DNA from: an uncultured Chryseobacterium sp.
GTDB taxonomy: Bacteria > Bacteroidota > Bacteroidia > Flavobacteriales > Weeksellaceae
Direction: 5' to 3'
DNA: 64,000 nucleotides
Assembly (NCBI GenBank): GCA_913775525.1
Contig: CAJYLH010000040.1
Coordinates: 38,910-102,909, forward strand
Shown: positions 26,681 through 35,398 of the stretch, in pieces
Numbering within the stretch: position 1 is the first letter of the stretch
Layout: each line of letters begins with the position of its first letter
Notes under the pieces: model-generated
Databases searched by the model: none
The model's input: the letters and a program-made list of their open reading frames with translations, nothing else
Told to the model about the DNA's origin: nothing
Made by a program: the position numbers and the translations under genes

Positions 26681-27352
26681 TTATTTAGAGAACGGAATAT
26701 TATTGTAGAAGCCGATCTGGATCTGGCCACGGTTTTTATTTTCCTGGATCTGGTTCATATATCCCGCTTCTATTCTCAGGTTTTTACTGATGACATACCC
26801 CAGTGCACCATATACCCTGTTCCTGTCGAAGGCCGGACTGTCCAGATGAAGGAAAATCTCATTGTAAACGGATGCATAGAATGTTTTGGGAAGCATTTCT
26901 TTATTGTTGATCGGGATATTGAAATTCAGGTAGTAGCGGAACCGCATCCGGAAGTCTTCTTCCAGAAAGCGCTCTTCCAGGCGGTACCTGTGCTGGATGT
27001 TAAAACGACCGAATTTCTGTTTTGTAATGTACTGCTGGAATATCCTGTGCTCAATATTTTCCTGCTTTTCGCCATCCATGTAAGGCTGGCTCAGAATAAA
27101 TCCGTATCCCAAAAGGATATTATTGTTGTTTTCACTGAGGTCATAACCGATACCGGTGCGGATCAGGAGCTGTTCGAGATCTGTGCCTCCGTCAAAGCTC
27201 CTGTACTGTATTTCGTTATGCAAGTTCAGTTTTTTGCTGATCTTATTGTTCCCAAAGTACATATACCATGCTCCAAGGTCGTTCTTCTGTGCGAAAAAAA
27301 AAGTGGTTGCGGTCAGAGCCATGCCCAAAGCGAGTCTTTTTATCATTCTCAT
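26681..27352 (-). CDS. DUF2490 outer-membrane beta-barrel-like protein
   Basis: A 223-residue protein with a signal peptide (ending TTFFFAQ) and alternating amphipathic strands ending in FYNNIPFSK, typical of DUF2490 (PF10677), predicted small outer-membrane barrels. Recognisable segments are LGAWYMYFGNNKISKKLNLHNEIQYR and RYRLEERFLEEDFRMRFRYYL. Function is unknown. Either ATG at 27352 or 27346 could be used. Confidence 0.87.
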   Translation of the reverse strand: MRMIKRLALGMALTATTFFFAQKNDLGAWYMYFGNNKISKKLNLHNEIQYRSFDGGTDLEQLLIRTGIGYDLSENNNNILLGYGFILSQPYMDGEKQENIEHRIFQQYITKQKFGRFNIQHRYRLEERFLEEDFRMRFRYYLNFNIPINNKEMLPKTFYASVYNEIFLHLDSPAFDRNRVYGALGYVISKNLRIEAGYMNQIQENKNRGQIQIGFYNNIPFSK

Positions 27353-27475
27353 ATTTCAATGTATTGCTACTGTCTATCATTTATGGAATTTCCATATAAA
27401 TCATCAATAATAAGGAAAATATTTGCGGTACGGAAATTTTAAAGGAATAATGATGAGCAATCCTGATGCTGCTTA

Positions 27476-27511
27476 TTAAAAAGACAGCTTTACCGTGGGT
27501 AAAGCTGTCTT
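27476..27511 (-). terminator. Terminator of the cold-shock gene
   Basis: AAGACAGCTTTACC (27481-27494) and its exact complement GGTAAAGCTGTCTT (27498-27511) enclose a 3-base loop. On the minus strand a run of T's follows. Confidence 0.85.
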
Positions 27512-27539
27512 CATCAAATGAACAATATAAGGGGAAATC

Positions 27540-27734
27540 TTATGCTAATTTCACATTAACGGCATTTAAGCCTCTGTCTCCCTGTTTTGTTTCAAAAGTA
27601 ACCTGGTCGTTTTCGCGGATAAAACGGGTACTAAGACCTGAAGAATGTACGAAAATGTCTTTGCTCCCGTCTGCCGGGGAAATGAATCCGAAGCCTTTTG
27701 CTTCGTTGAAAAATTTTACTGTGCCTTGTTGCAT
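27540..27734 (-). CDS. Cold-shock domain protein (CspA family)
   Basis: A 64-residue single cold-shock domain that binds single-stranded RNA or DNA. RNP1 (KGFGFI) and RNP2 (DIFVHSS) are intact. It has the usual length and ends in a strong terminator. The truncated DEAD-box gene lies 86 bases upstream on the same strand; cold-shock proteins and DEAD-box helicases often work together in RNA unwinding. Confidence 0.96.
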   Translation of the reverse strand: MQQGTVKFFNEAKGFGFISPADGSKDIFVHSSGLSTRFIRENDQVTFETKQGDRGLNAVNVKLA

Positions 27735-27820
27735 TGTAATCGTTATTAAAATTATTATGGGGCCGGGTTCTGCATGGTTCAGGCTTTTTTACGTTCCTTT
27801 GATGCTTCCCTGGCTTTATT

Positions 27821-28540
27821 CTATGCTCTGCCGGTTAACAGCAGGCCTGTTGTATATTCCTGTTTTATGAAGTCTGCGGGCTGCTGGATATTAACAGCTG
27901 TTCCGCGGTCATTCGTTATATTGATTTGTATAGGATTTCTGAGGATGATCGCTGCCATGGCTTGTATATTTTTGGGCATCGTTTCAGAAAACAGTACCAC
28001 CTGTCTTCTTTTCGGCATCAATTGGACAAAATGCCTGAGCTTGTCTTCACAACCCTGTTCCTCCAGCATCCTGTCCGCCTCATCTGCCACCATGATTTCA
28101 ATGCCGGAGAGATCTACAGATCTTTTTTCAATCAGCTCCATGAGCCTTTCGGGAGTGGCGATTAGGATGTCAATGCGATTTTTAAGGGCGGCAAGCTGTC
28201 CAGTAGCCTCTATTCCTCCGAAAACCGAAAGCTGGGACAGAGGAAGGTACTTGCTGTAAAGGTTCAGATGATCTTCCATCTGCAAAACACGTTCTTTTGT
28301 CGGCACCAGGATAAGGGCACGGATACGGTTGTGTTCTGCACTTTTTTTCTTCAGCAGCTGGAGGACAGGCATTATAAATGCGGCTGTCTTTTCGGTTCCC
28401 GGTTCTGCGTACCCTATGACATCCCTCCCTGCCAGAATAGCAGGAATTACCTCACACTGCATTTCTGTAGGCCTGGAATATCCCGCTTCCGTAACAGCGC
28501 GGATAATAGGATTGATTAAATGTAATGTTCTGAAATTCAT
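27821..28540 (-). CDS. DEAD-box protein lacking the second RecA domain, with altered motifs
   Basis: At 239 residues it covers only the first RecA-like domain of an ATP-dependent RNA helicase. The Q motif (GYSRPTEMQ, 20-28) and DEAD (153-156) are present. Motif I reads AEPGTEKT (45-52) where AxTGxGKT is usual, motif Ia reads PTKERVLQ where PTRELAxQ is usual, and motif III reads SET where SAT is usual. The stop comes after about 30 residues that do not resemble a helicase C domain, and the 86 bases to the cold-shock gene leave no room for one. It may be a decaying paralogue or an RNA-binding protein without helicase activity. Confidence 0.8.
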   Translation of the reverse strand: MNFRTLHLINPIIRAVTEAGYSRPTEMQCEVIPAILAGRDVIGYAEPGTEKTAAFIMPVLQLLKKKSAEHNRIRALILVPTKERVLQMEDHLNLYSKYLPLSQLSVFGGIEATGQLAALKNRIDILIATPERLMELIEKRSVDLSGIEIMVADEADRMLEEQGCEDKLRHFVQLMPKRRQVVLFSETMPKNIQAMAAIILRNPIQINITNDRGTAVNIQQPADFIKQEYTTGLLLTGRA

Positions 28541-29004
28541 AGCAAAATTGCCGGTAATGGGATTTATAGTAGCGGATCTGGTCCGGATAGGTAAGGTTGC
28601 CGTGTAAATTATTGTTTACTCCGACATGCTTTGCACTGTACATGTATAATTTATTGAGAATACAGTTTCTATGCAATGAGAGGTCTGTTTGCAGCAGTCG
28701 TATGTTGTAGTGATACGTGCTTGCTGCCGTTAGTCAGCTGAATAGCTTTAATGTCGGGCACCTGTGTACTGGGTTTGATCTGTTCAGTCTGTCCATAATG
28801 TATTGATTTAAATTAAGCGGGCAGCTGAAAAGCGAAACTGAAAGAAAAAATAGATATTTAAACTGTGACAGTACAGCGAAGGCAGAAACCTGTTTGATGA
28901 ATACCTGGCAAATCTAAGATTAAATAAATGAACAAAACATTTTTTAATGAATTGATTATCAAAAATTTATTCGTAGCTTACCGCATTGAACAATTATTTG
29001 CATC
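28541..29004. other. Intergenic, 464 bases, no gene seen
   Basis: Divergent spacer between the DEAD-box gene and the GT14 gene. Short open frames occur on both strands, but none has protein-like composition. No convincing TAnnTTTG promoter or hairpin was found. Confidence 0.5.
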
Positions 29005-29979
29005 ATGCGGATGATTATAATCCATATCATGCCAATATCCTACACTATTCCAGAACCTCAGACCCAGCCAGTCCCTTCACGGATTTCAAGACCGGTAAAA
29101 ATCGCCTACTTTATTATGGTTCACCATAAGCCGCAGGCATTTAAAGAACTGTTCCGGCAGATTTATACAAAAGACCAGTATTATTTAATCCATATCGACC
29201 GGAAAGCAAAACCGGAAGTCACGGAAGAAATCCAGCTTTACCTGATCCGGTTTCCGAATGCCTATGTTCTGGAGAGCATGAATATTGTCTCCGGAGGGTT
29301 CAGCATGATCCAGGCTGAGCTCAATGCTATGGAATACCTTCTTCAGGTAAGCCGGGAATGGGATTATTTCATCAATCTCAGCGGTGAAGATTATCCGCTC
29401 AGGTCACAGAAGATCATCCGGCAGTTTTTAGGACAGCAGAAAGAGCGGAACTACCTCTTCTATTATGACCAGAAATTTTACCGGCCGGATACGCTGCAAA
29501 GAATACAGAACCATTTTACCGAACTCACCCATAAAATTTCTTCCCTGATCTACAAAAGGGAATTCATGAAAGATGTTATCCCTTATATAGGCGGGAAATG
29601 GATGATCCTCACCCGGACGGCCTGCTTATTTATGACGGGTAACAAAAGGGTAATGGAATTTGAGGACTATTACCTCCACACTTTATTGCCGGCTGAATCC
29701 TTTTTCCAGACGGTGTTTATGAATACGGAATTTAATGAAATCATCATTAATGATGATAAAAGAGCCGTTATGGAATCCGAAACATTATTCAGCAGGAAAC
29801 AGGATCCGGATGAAATGATTGCCGGCCTGAAATCAAAGAACCAGCTGTTCATCAGAAAAATAGATCCTGAAACGGATGAAGCCGTGTTCAGGTATATTGA
29901 AGAAAGTTTTGATCAGCCCCTGCCGGAAATCGATGAGATTGAAAGGGAATTGAAAAAAGGCCGCCATCAGGATAACTGA
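29005..29979 (+). CDS. Core-2/I-branching (GT14-like) beta-1,6-N-acetylglucosaminyltransferase family protein
   Basis: A 324-residue glycosyltransferase of PF02485. Recognisable are KIAYFIMVHHKPQAFKELF near residues 32-50, YYLIHIDRKAK near 62, the IVSGGFSMIQAELNAMEYLL segment near 93 and the SGEDYPLRS motif near 125. No signal peptide, so it is cytoplasmic. Bacterial members are poorly characterised and probably decorate surface polysaccharide or lipid-linked glycans. Start is uncertain: ATG codons at 29005, 29011 and 29029 are all possible and conservation begins near residue 31. Convergent with the KAS III gene. Confidence 0.87.
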   Translation: MRMIIIHIMPISYTIPEPQTQPVPSRISRPVKIAYFIMVHHKPQAFKELFRQIYTKDQYYLIHIDRKAKPEVTEEIQLYLIRFPNAYVLESMNIVSGGFSMIQAELNAMEYLLQVSREWDYFINLSGEDYPLRSQKIIRQFLGQQKERNYLFYYDQKFYRPDTLQRIQNHFTELTHKISSLIYKREFMKDVIPYIGGKWMILTRTACLFMTGNKRVMEFEDYYLHTLLPAESFFQTVFMNTEFNEIIINDDKRAVMESETLFSRKQDPDEMIAGLKSKNQLFIRKIDPETDEAVFRYIEESFDQPLPEIDEIERELKKGRHQDN

Positions 29980-29991
29980 CGGAGGCCTTTT
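29955..29991. terminator. Bidirectional hairpin between GT14 and KAS III genes
   Basis: AAAAGGCC (29955-29962) pairs with GGCCTTTT (29984-29991). The left arm is inside the end of the GT14 gene, whose stop is at 29977-29979. Both strands carry A/T runs at the arms, so it can serve both convergent genes. Confidence 0.55.
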
Positions 29992-29996
29992 GTATG

Positions 29997-31058
29997 TTAA
30001 AACTGATAAACGACTGCGTTGATGTTCATCCCTGCGCCTACGGATGCAAATAAAACCACATCGCCTTCACTGATATCATGGGTATCCAGTTCGTCTTGCA
30101 GGATCATGGTCAGTAATGTGGGTATGGTAGCCACACTGCTATTTCCCAGTTTATGAATGATCATCGGCATAATATGTTCAGGAGCGGGCATATCATACAG
30201 CTGGTAGAACCTGTTAACGATGGCTTCATCCATTTTTTCATTGGCCTGATGGATAATAATTTTATTCAGCTGGCTGATCTCGTAGCCGCTCTTATCAAAA
30301 CACTGTTTCATGGCTTCCGGTACTCTCAGCAAAGCAAATTCGTAAATTTTCCGGCCGTCCATTTTGATGTATTTGGTATCCGGGCAGCTTTCGTTATTAT
30401 AAGATTTCCCGAAATACAGAAAGTCCTTTTCATTCAGGGTGTAGGATGCTGACAGGTGGGATTTGATCCCGGAGCTATCCTGTTCATTCTGTTCAATGAT
30501 TACTGCGCCTGCACCATCGGCGTAGATCATGCTGTCGCGGTCATGCACGTCAACTACCCTAGAAAGCGTTTCTGCACCAATGACAAGGCAACGTTTGGCC
30601 ATTCCGGATTGTATAAACGCGTGCGCCTGGATTATCCCTTCGATCCAGCCCGGGCATCCGAACAGCACATCATAGGCTACGCAAAAGTTATTTTTGATTT
30701 TCAGCTGGTGCTTTACCCTTGCAGCAAGGCTGGGAACGGCATCCGACTGTATGGTTCCGAAACGCACATCCCCGAAATTATGGGCGAAGATAATATAGTC
30801 CAGCGTTTCAGGATCTATACCTGCATCTTTGATTGCGGCTTCGGCAGCTATCAGGCCCAGGTCTGAAGTGACCTGATCTTTTCCTGCATACCTCCGCTCT
30901 TCAATGCCTGTAATTTTTTTCAGCTTTTCGGTAATGGATGCATTATCGTCCTTCAATGGAATTCCGTTTTCACTAAAGAAAACGTGTTGATCAAAAAAAA
31001 GATTGGTTATTGTTTCTCCCGGAATATAGTTGCCTACCCCTGTAATTTTACTGGTCAT
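29997..31058 (-). CDS. 3-oxoacyl-ACP synthase III-like (KAS III) enzyme
   Basis: A 353-residue thiolase-fold condensing enzyme. The catalytic triad is Cys135 (LFGCPGW), His270 (IIHQANEKM) and Asn306 (LGNSSVAT). It is longer than FabH (about 320) because of an insertion near residues 22-45, as in KAS III paralogues of Bacteroidota that make special lipids or pigments. No other fatty-acid or pigment genes are adjacent, so primary fatty-acid initiation versus a secondary pathway cannot be decided here. Located in the cytoplasm. Confidence 0.9.
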   Translation of the reverse strand: MTSKITGVGNYIPGETITNLFFDQHVFFSENGIPLKDDNASITEKLKKITGIEERRYAGKDQVTSDLGLIAAEAAIKDAGIDPETLDYIIFAHNFGDVRFGTIQSDAVPSLAARVKHQLKIKNNFCVAYDVLFGCPGWIEGIIQAHAFIQSGMAKRCLVIGAETLSRVVDVHDRDSMIYADGAGAVIIEQNEQDSSGIKSHLSASYTLNEKDFLYFGKSYNNESCPDTKYIKMDGRKIYEFALLRVPEAMKQCFDKSGYEISQLNKIIIHQANEKMDEAIVNRFYQLYDMPAPEHIMPMIIHKLGNSSVATIPTLLTMILQDELDTHDISEGDVVLFASVGAGMNINAVVYQF

Positions 31059-31186
31059 CTTTTATGTTTTAATGAATGAAAAGCCAATCAGCTTTTATTG
31101 CTTTAATTATGTATTTCCTTTAAACAATACCTCCTGCTTCTGACAAGAGCACGAATGAATCTTTGTTGATTCTGATTTATAGTTTG

Positions 31187-31194
31187 CAAAGTTA
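31187..31194 (-). promoter_or_regulatory. Possible -7 element of the KAS III gene
   Basis: Minus-strand TAACTTTG matches TAnnTTTG, but no TTG is found at the right distance upstream, and it lies about 130 bases from the start codon. Confidence 0.25.
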
Positions 31195-31323
31195 AAGATA
31201 AACTAATAAAAACAGAATCCCGCATAAAAATGAATGTATTTCAATATTTACTACATAAGAACAGTCCGGAAAACAAAATCAATCTTCCGGACAGCTAATT
31301 TTTTTGCAAAAATGATTTTTTAA

Positions 31324-31773
31324 TTACGGATGCTGCTGCATGGTAGCCGGATCATCATAATTGACCATCCAGTGAATGCTGAACTGGTCTGTAAACATCC
31401 CGAAATAGGCACCCCAGAAAGTATCGGTAATAGGCATTGTTACCTTTCCGCCTTCGGAAAGCCCGTAAAACAGGCGGTCCGCTTCTTCCCGGGATTCGGT
31501 ATTGATGGATACTGATACATTGTTTCCCTGTACGAAACCGGAAGACGATGCACTGCCGGTATCGCTTCCCATCAAAACGGTTTCATCGGAAATGGGAAGA
31601 GTAACGTGCAGAATTTTATCCCTGTCTTCATCCGGAACAGGGGTATCCTCCGAAGGCGGCATATCTCCGAATGTCCCGATGTATGGGAATTCCCCGCCGA
31701 AAACGGATCTGTAAAATTCAAATGCTTTCCTGCAGTTACCATTAAAAGTAAGGTACACATTAACTGTGGCCAT
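31324..31773 (-). CDS. VOC family protein, PhnB-like
   Basis: A 149-residue protein of the PhnB/3-demethylubiquinone methyltransferase-like subgroup of the vicinal-oxygen-chelate superfamily. Two beta-alpha-beta-beta-beta halves are visible: VNVYLTFNGNCRKAFEFYRSVFGGEF near the start and FGMFTDQFSIHWMVNYD near the end. PhnB proteins lack established activity. It is followed upstream on the same strand by another VOC gene, 28 bases away. Confidence 0.87.
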   Translation of the reverse strand: MATVNVYLTFNGNCRKAFEFYRSVFGGEFPYIGTFGDMPPSEDTPVPDEDRDKILHVTLPISDETVLMGSDTGSASSSGFVQGNNVSVSINTESREEADRLFYGLSEGGKVTMPITDTFWGAYFGMFTDQFSIHWMVNYDDPATMQQHP

Positions 31774-31801
31774 AGTTGTTTTATATTTTGATTTGATACT
31801 A

Positions 31802-32173
31802 TTATCGGTGCTGGTCGATCAGGATCATGTTCCCGTCCGGATCTTTCAGGAAGATGTGCTCCGGACCGGACGAAGATTCATCCGCTTCTTTTTCCGGTGT
31901 GATGCCATTCGATTTAAGGTGCTTCTGAATATCCCGCACGTCATTAAATGTTTCCAGGTTATGGGCATGTTCGTCCCATCCCGGATTGAAGGTAAGCATA
32001 TTCCCGTCGAACATCGCCTGGAAAAGCCCGATCAGGGTGGTCCCGTTTTTCATGATCAGGTAATTCTGTTTCATATCCCCGCCCATCGTGCTGAATCCCA
32101 GCGTTTCATAAAACTGCTTTGATTTTTCAAGGTCTTTCACACTGAGGCTTACGGAAAAGGCTCCTAATTTCAT
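31802..32173 (-). CDS. VOC (glyoxalase/bleomycin-resistance-like) family protein
   Basis: A 123-residue single-domain VOC protein. SVSLSVKDLEKSKQFYETLGF at the start and EHIFLKDPDGNMILIDQH at the end are the hallmark strands and metal-site region. Substrate unknown. It is probably co-transcribed with the PhnB-like gene downstream and the secreted paralogue pair upstream. Confidence 0.87.
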   Translation of the reverse strand: MKLGAFSVSLSVKDLEKSKQFYETLGFSTMGGDMKQNYLIMKNGTTLIGLFQAMFDGNMLTFNPGWDEHAHNLETFNDVRDIQKHLKSNGITPEKEADESSSGPEHIFLKDPDGNMILIDQHR

Positions 32174-32208
32174 ATGGTTCTGTTGAATGGTTAATCGTGT
32201 TAGCCAGG

Positions 32209-32682
32209 TTATTCCTGGTTTTTCATATGGGTTTTAAAATCCATCGTTCCGTCATAGCTTTTCCAGGTTCCGGTAAGTTCAATGAACTGTCCTTCTACCT
32301 TTTCCGTTTTGGGATTCCAGCGGAACGTATAGATGAATTTGCCCCTGAATAGGCCGGAATGTTTTCCTTTGTTCTCTTCTGCAAGTTCGTAATCGCCGTA
32401 TACCACTCCTTTTTTGTTGGAATCCTTGTATTTGGTAATGGTAAAGGTACCTTCAAACTTTGTATAATTCTTATCCACCAGGGAATAGCCGGAAACAAAA
32501 TACTGCTGGTCATCCTTTTTATTCTGTTCGGAAATATTGATTTTCAGCCGGATGGCTTCACCACTGTTCCCGATTGTCCCGGTATAGGGGCGGCTTCCGT
32601 TCAGCCAGACGTTGGAAATATTGGGCATCTGGCCGAAAACAAGTCCTGAAACAAGGACAAAAAGCAATACAATTTTTTTCAT
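32209..32682 (-). CDS. Secreted hypothetical protein, paralogue of the next gene
   Basis: A 157-residue protein with signal peptide (ending GLVFGQ). It shares a pattern with the gene 12 bases upstream: QQYFVSGYS..., a FxGxxTIT strand, GKHSGLFRGK and a final FIELTGTWKSYDGTMDF. This looks like a small secreted beta-sandwich. No named family recognised. The two genes arose by tandem duplication and have since diverged strongly. Confidence 0.78.
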   Translation of the reverse strand: MKKIVLLFVLVSGLVFGQMPNISNVWLNGSRPYTGTIGNSGEAIRLKINISEQNKKDDQQYFVSGYSLVDKNYTKFEGTFTITKYKDSNKKGVVYGDYELAEENKGKHSGLFRGKFIYTFRWNPKTEKVEGQFIELTGTWKSYDGTMDFKTHMKNQE

Positions 32683-32693
32683 ATAATCAGTGT

Positions 32694-33221
32694 TTATTTA
32701 AATACGACTCTGGAAATATCGGTCGGGACAAAATTGGCCCACCAGACATCAAAATCCAAGGTACCCGGATAATTTTTCCATTTCCCTTTAAAAGTTACCG
32801 TAGCCCTGCTGTCTACAGTAATTTTCTTAAAAGTCTGGATCCTCACTTTCCCTCTGAAGTTTCCCGAATGCTCACCGGAGCCGGGTTCCTTCATGGCAAA
32901 ATCTGCAAAAACAAGCATTTCATCCGGTGCATTACTAACATTAAACCTCTGCGTAAAGGTAATCTCTCCCGAAAAATCTGATTTTGTGCCTTCTACTTCA
33001 GAATAGCCCGAAATAAAATACTGTTCAGGTTTGCCCTGATTTTTCACAGCTTTCTGAATCTCCACCTTAATCACCGCTTTATCTGCGGAAATTTCTCCAT
33101 GAAAAGGAGTAGCGTAATTCATTAGAAAAGCGCTGAAATCTTCATGCTTCAGAGGAAAATTGTTAGACTGACCGAAAGACCAGGAAAAGGTCAGGATCAG
33201 GAATACAATAAGTTTTTTCAT
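32694..33221 (-). CDS. Secreted hypothetical protein, paralogue of the previous gene
   Basis: A 175-residue protein with signal peptide (ending SWSFGQ). Conserved positions shared with its neighbour are EQYFISGYS, FSGEITFT, GEHSGNFRGK and FKGKWKNYPGTLDF. It is transcribed toward its paralogue and starts 14 bases after the DUF1569 gene stop. Function unknown. Confidence 0.78.
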   Translation of the reverse strand: MKKLIVFLILTFSWSFGQSNNFPLKHEDFSAFLMNYATPFHGEISADKAVIKVEIQKAVKNQGKPEQYFISGYSEVEGTKSDFSGEITFTQRFNVSNAPDEMLVFADFAMKEPGSGEHSGNFRGKVRIQTFKKITVDSRATVTFKGKWKNYPGTLDFDVWWANFVPTDISRVVFK

Positions 33222-33234
33222 GGTTATTTGTTTT

Positions 33235-33690
33235 TTAAACGCCGAACTGCGCCAAATGGTGGTTCAGGTGTTTAGCCAGCATATTGTTCCATTCCCGACT
33301 CGTCAGCTTCCCGAAAGAAAACGAATCTTTGCCGTCAAACGCAGAAGCACCCAGCTGCTGGGTTTTCTGGATGAATCCGATCAGCCTTTTCTTTTCGGCT
33401 TCAAAATTCTTAGGTTCGGTGATCAGGAACTGCGGCGAGGTCGGTCCGTTTTTAGCGTAGGCTTTTTCACCCACCACTTTAGGTTTCACAAAGTTTTTCA
33501 GGATAAATTTCGCAATGGAGCCCGGCTTCTTATGCTTTTCCGGTTCGTAGATCATTTCATAGGAGACACAGCAGTGTGCAAGCATCTGGTCTACCGTCAT
33601 TTTTCCCCATACAGCCTGGGTTTCAGGCGTAAGATGGTTGATCCTGTCGATGTAATTCTGAGCTTCACGGGCATCAAAGATATTTTCCAT
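33235..33690 (-). CDS. DUF1569 / DinB-like protein
   Basis: A 151-residue helical protein. TPETQAVWGKMTVDQMLAHC near residue 21 and the C-terminal REWNNMLAKHLNHHLAQFGV, with the conserved HxxxH pattern, match DUF1569, a DinB-like four-helix bundle family that may bind a divalent metal through histidines. Enzymatic role unknown. Confidence 0.85.
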   Translation of the reverse strand: MENIFDAREAQNYIDRINHLTPETQAVWGKMTVDQMLAHCCVSYEMIYEPEKHKKPGSIAKFILKNFVKPKVVGEKAYAKNGPTSPQFLITEPKNFEAEKKRLIGFIQKTQQLGASAFDGKDSFSFGKLTSREWNNMLAKHLNHHLAQFGV

Positions 33691-33837
33691 AGTTATTTAT
33701 TTGTCCGGTCACAAATATATCAGTTTTTTCGATGCTATGATCTATTGAGGTATTAAAGGATGAGCCGGAAGAACAATATTTGATTGTTTTATCTTAAACA
33801 GAATTAATTCAGATTATTAGTCCTAAAATTTAATGCG

Positions 33838-34587
33838 CTATTTCAGGGATGTTTTATTAATCACGTATTTAGTGAACCAATTGGGAAAATTTTCCGCATT
33901 TACATTAACCGTTAATGCCATATTGTCTTTCTCGGCTATCATGAGCATTTCATCTGAATTGTCAAACAAAAACGCACGATCTACCAATTTTAATGCGGGA
34001 TAAAGATTTTGTAACGTATTAAAATACCTGGTACTTATTTTATCAGGATCTACATAATGTCCACCTTTCTGAACTCTGTCATTTACTCTTGACACGTTAA
34101 GTTTTACTTCGTCCAGACAAATAAAATAAAGATAGGTTTTATACCCTTTCCTTTTTGCTTCAATAATTTCATCAAGCTTAGAAGTATGGCTCATTACGGT
34201 TTCAAATGAAAAAGAAATATTATTCTTCATTAGGTTTGCTCTAATGAATGAAGTGATTAATGCCGCTTCATAACTGTGGGTATCGCGTGATTGATCTACA
34301 ATTATATTTTCTTTGATCTCAATATCTATTTTGTGTCCTGTTTCCAGGGACTTCTGTAGAAGTGTTTTTGCATTTGCACTCTTTAAGAAAGTATTGAGGT
34401 CATCCTGGGTTAGCGTAAGACCATAAGGTTGTAAATCAAGAAATCCTTTTTCAAGGATCTCTTTTTCTATGGCATCGGAGTTAATAAATATTCCGGGATA
34501 AAAATTTCGTTGAAATGTTTCAAACAAAGTTGATTTTCCGGAACCATTGGGCCCTGCAAAAACTCTAATTCTCTTTACTTTAGACAT
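33838..34587 (-). CDS. Zeta-toxin-like P-loop kinase
   Basis: A 249-residue ATPase of the zeta toxin/UDP-GlcNAc kinase group. Walker A GPNGSGKST is at residues 12-20, followed by the family segments FINSDAI near 35, FSFETVMSH near 127 and RVQKGGHYVDPDKISTRY near 168-185. Classical zeta toxins phosphorylate UDP-N-acetylglucosamine and block wall synthesis, but many chromosomal homologues are of unknown activity. Its start overlaps by 13 bases the small basic gene upstream, an arrangement typical of toxin-antitoxin pairs. The N-glycan and peptidoglycan genes elsewhere in the window are unrelated. Confidence 0.85.
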   Translation of the reverse strand: MSKVKRIRVFAGPNGSGKSTLFETFQRNFYPGIFINSDAIEKEILEKGFLDLQPYGLTLTQDDLNTFLKSANAKTLLQKSLETGHKIDIEIKENIIVDQSRDTHSYEAALITSFIRANLMKNNISFSFETVMSHTSKLDEIIEAKRKGYKTYLYFICLDEVKLNVSRVNDRVQKGGHYVDPDKISTRYFNTLQNLYPALKLVDRAFLFDNSDEMLMIAEKDNMALTVNVNAENFPNWFTKYVINKTSLK

Positions 34588-34835
34588 ATTTTGCTTCCTT
34601 TAGTAAGTCCGCTGTTAACTGATTCTACTTTCCGGATGGAAGAGATTTTCACCATTTTCCCATCAATGAATTTGTAAATCCCGCCATCTTTAATGATCTC
34701 AAAAGGAATATTCAAAGCGATAGATGACCGTTTGGCATTTTGTGATGCAGCTTTTGCAAATCTCGCAAGCTCTCTCCTGTCGCTTATTCTGCGGCTGGCT
34801 CTTATCCGGCTTCTGAAATTATATTTTCTGCTCAT
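34575..34835 (-). CDS. Small gene overlapping the zeta-like kinase, candidate antitoxin
   Basis: An 86-residue protein. The N-terminal third is very basic (SRKYNFRSRIRASRRISDRR), followed by a helix (LARFAKAASQNAKRSS) and a short beta segment around IIKDGGIYKFIDGKMVKI. I know no named family. Because it precedes and overlaps the zeta-like kinase by 13 bases on the same strand, an antitoxin role is inferred; direct evidence is lacking. Confidence 0.7.
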   Translation of the reverse strand: MSRKYNFRSRIRASRRISDRRELARFAKAASQNAKRSSIALNIPFEIIKDGGIYKFIDGKMVKISSIRKVESVNSGLTKGSKICLK

Positions 34836-35001
34836 TTTAAAATTTATTACTACTAAAATACGAATAATTCTCTTAATGTCTATTTTTTAAGAAATTTGTT
34901 ATACTTTTTAAACGGGTCTTAAACATATGTTTATTCATTGTGTTGGAAATCATCATCTCTGTAGTTTTTCAAACACATAAATTTACATTATTCTTCTCAA
35001 T

Positions 35002-35298
35002 TTATCCGCCGAGACTGTACAGAGATTTCTCTTTAGTATAGGGTGTATGAACCAAAGTTGCTTTATGGCATGTTAAATGCGTGAAATAGGATTTCTGCCC
35101 GGTTTTGGGTTCCTCAAAAATTTCAGATTCCCATTTGATCCAGACTATAATGTCGTCCCATTTCCGGAACTTATGCAGATAAGGTTCAAAGTGGCACCGT
35201 ACCTCAAAATGCTGCTTTTTTGCATCATCCCGGAACCTTAATACCATCGTTTTTTCACCCGGTATCGGGCTTTCTGCAACCATTGCGTTCATTTTCAT
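35002..35298 (-). CDS. Hypothetical protein, 98 residues
   Basis: Cytoplasmic-looking small protein with many aromatic and charged residues (FEVRCHFEPYLHKFRKWDDIIVWIKWESEIF). No signal peptide or known motif. Three in-frame ATG codons lie in the first six residues. Family not recognised. It stands alone between the candidate toxin-antitoxin pair and a VOC gene. Confidence 0.6.
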   Translation of the reverse strand: MKMNAMVAESPIPGEKTMVLRFRDDAKKQHFEVRCHFEPYLHKFRKWDDIIVWIKWESEIFEEPKTGQKSYFTHLTCHKATLVHTPYTKEKSLYSLGG

Positions 35299-35398
35299 TG
35301 CTTATTTTTTTCAAAATAGCGTATTTAATACGACAAAACTTGACGCATTAAAATATCGAGATAAAATTTTTTCTGAAAATGTAACGGTTAATGAAAAT

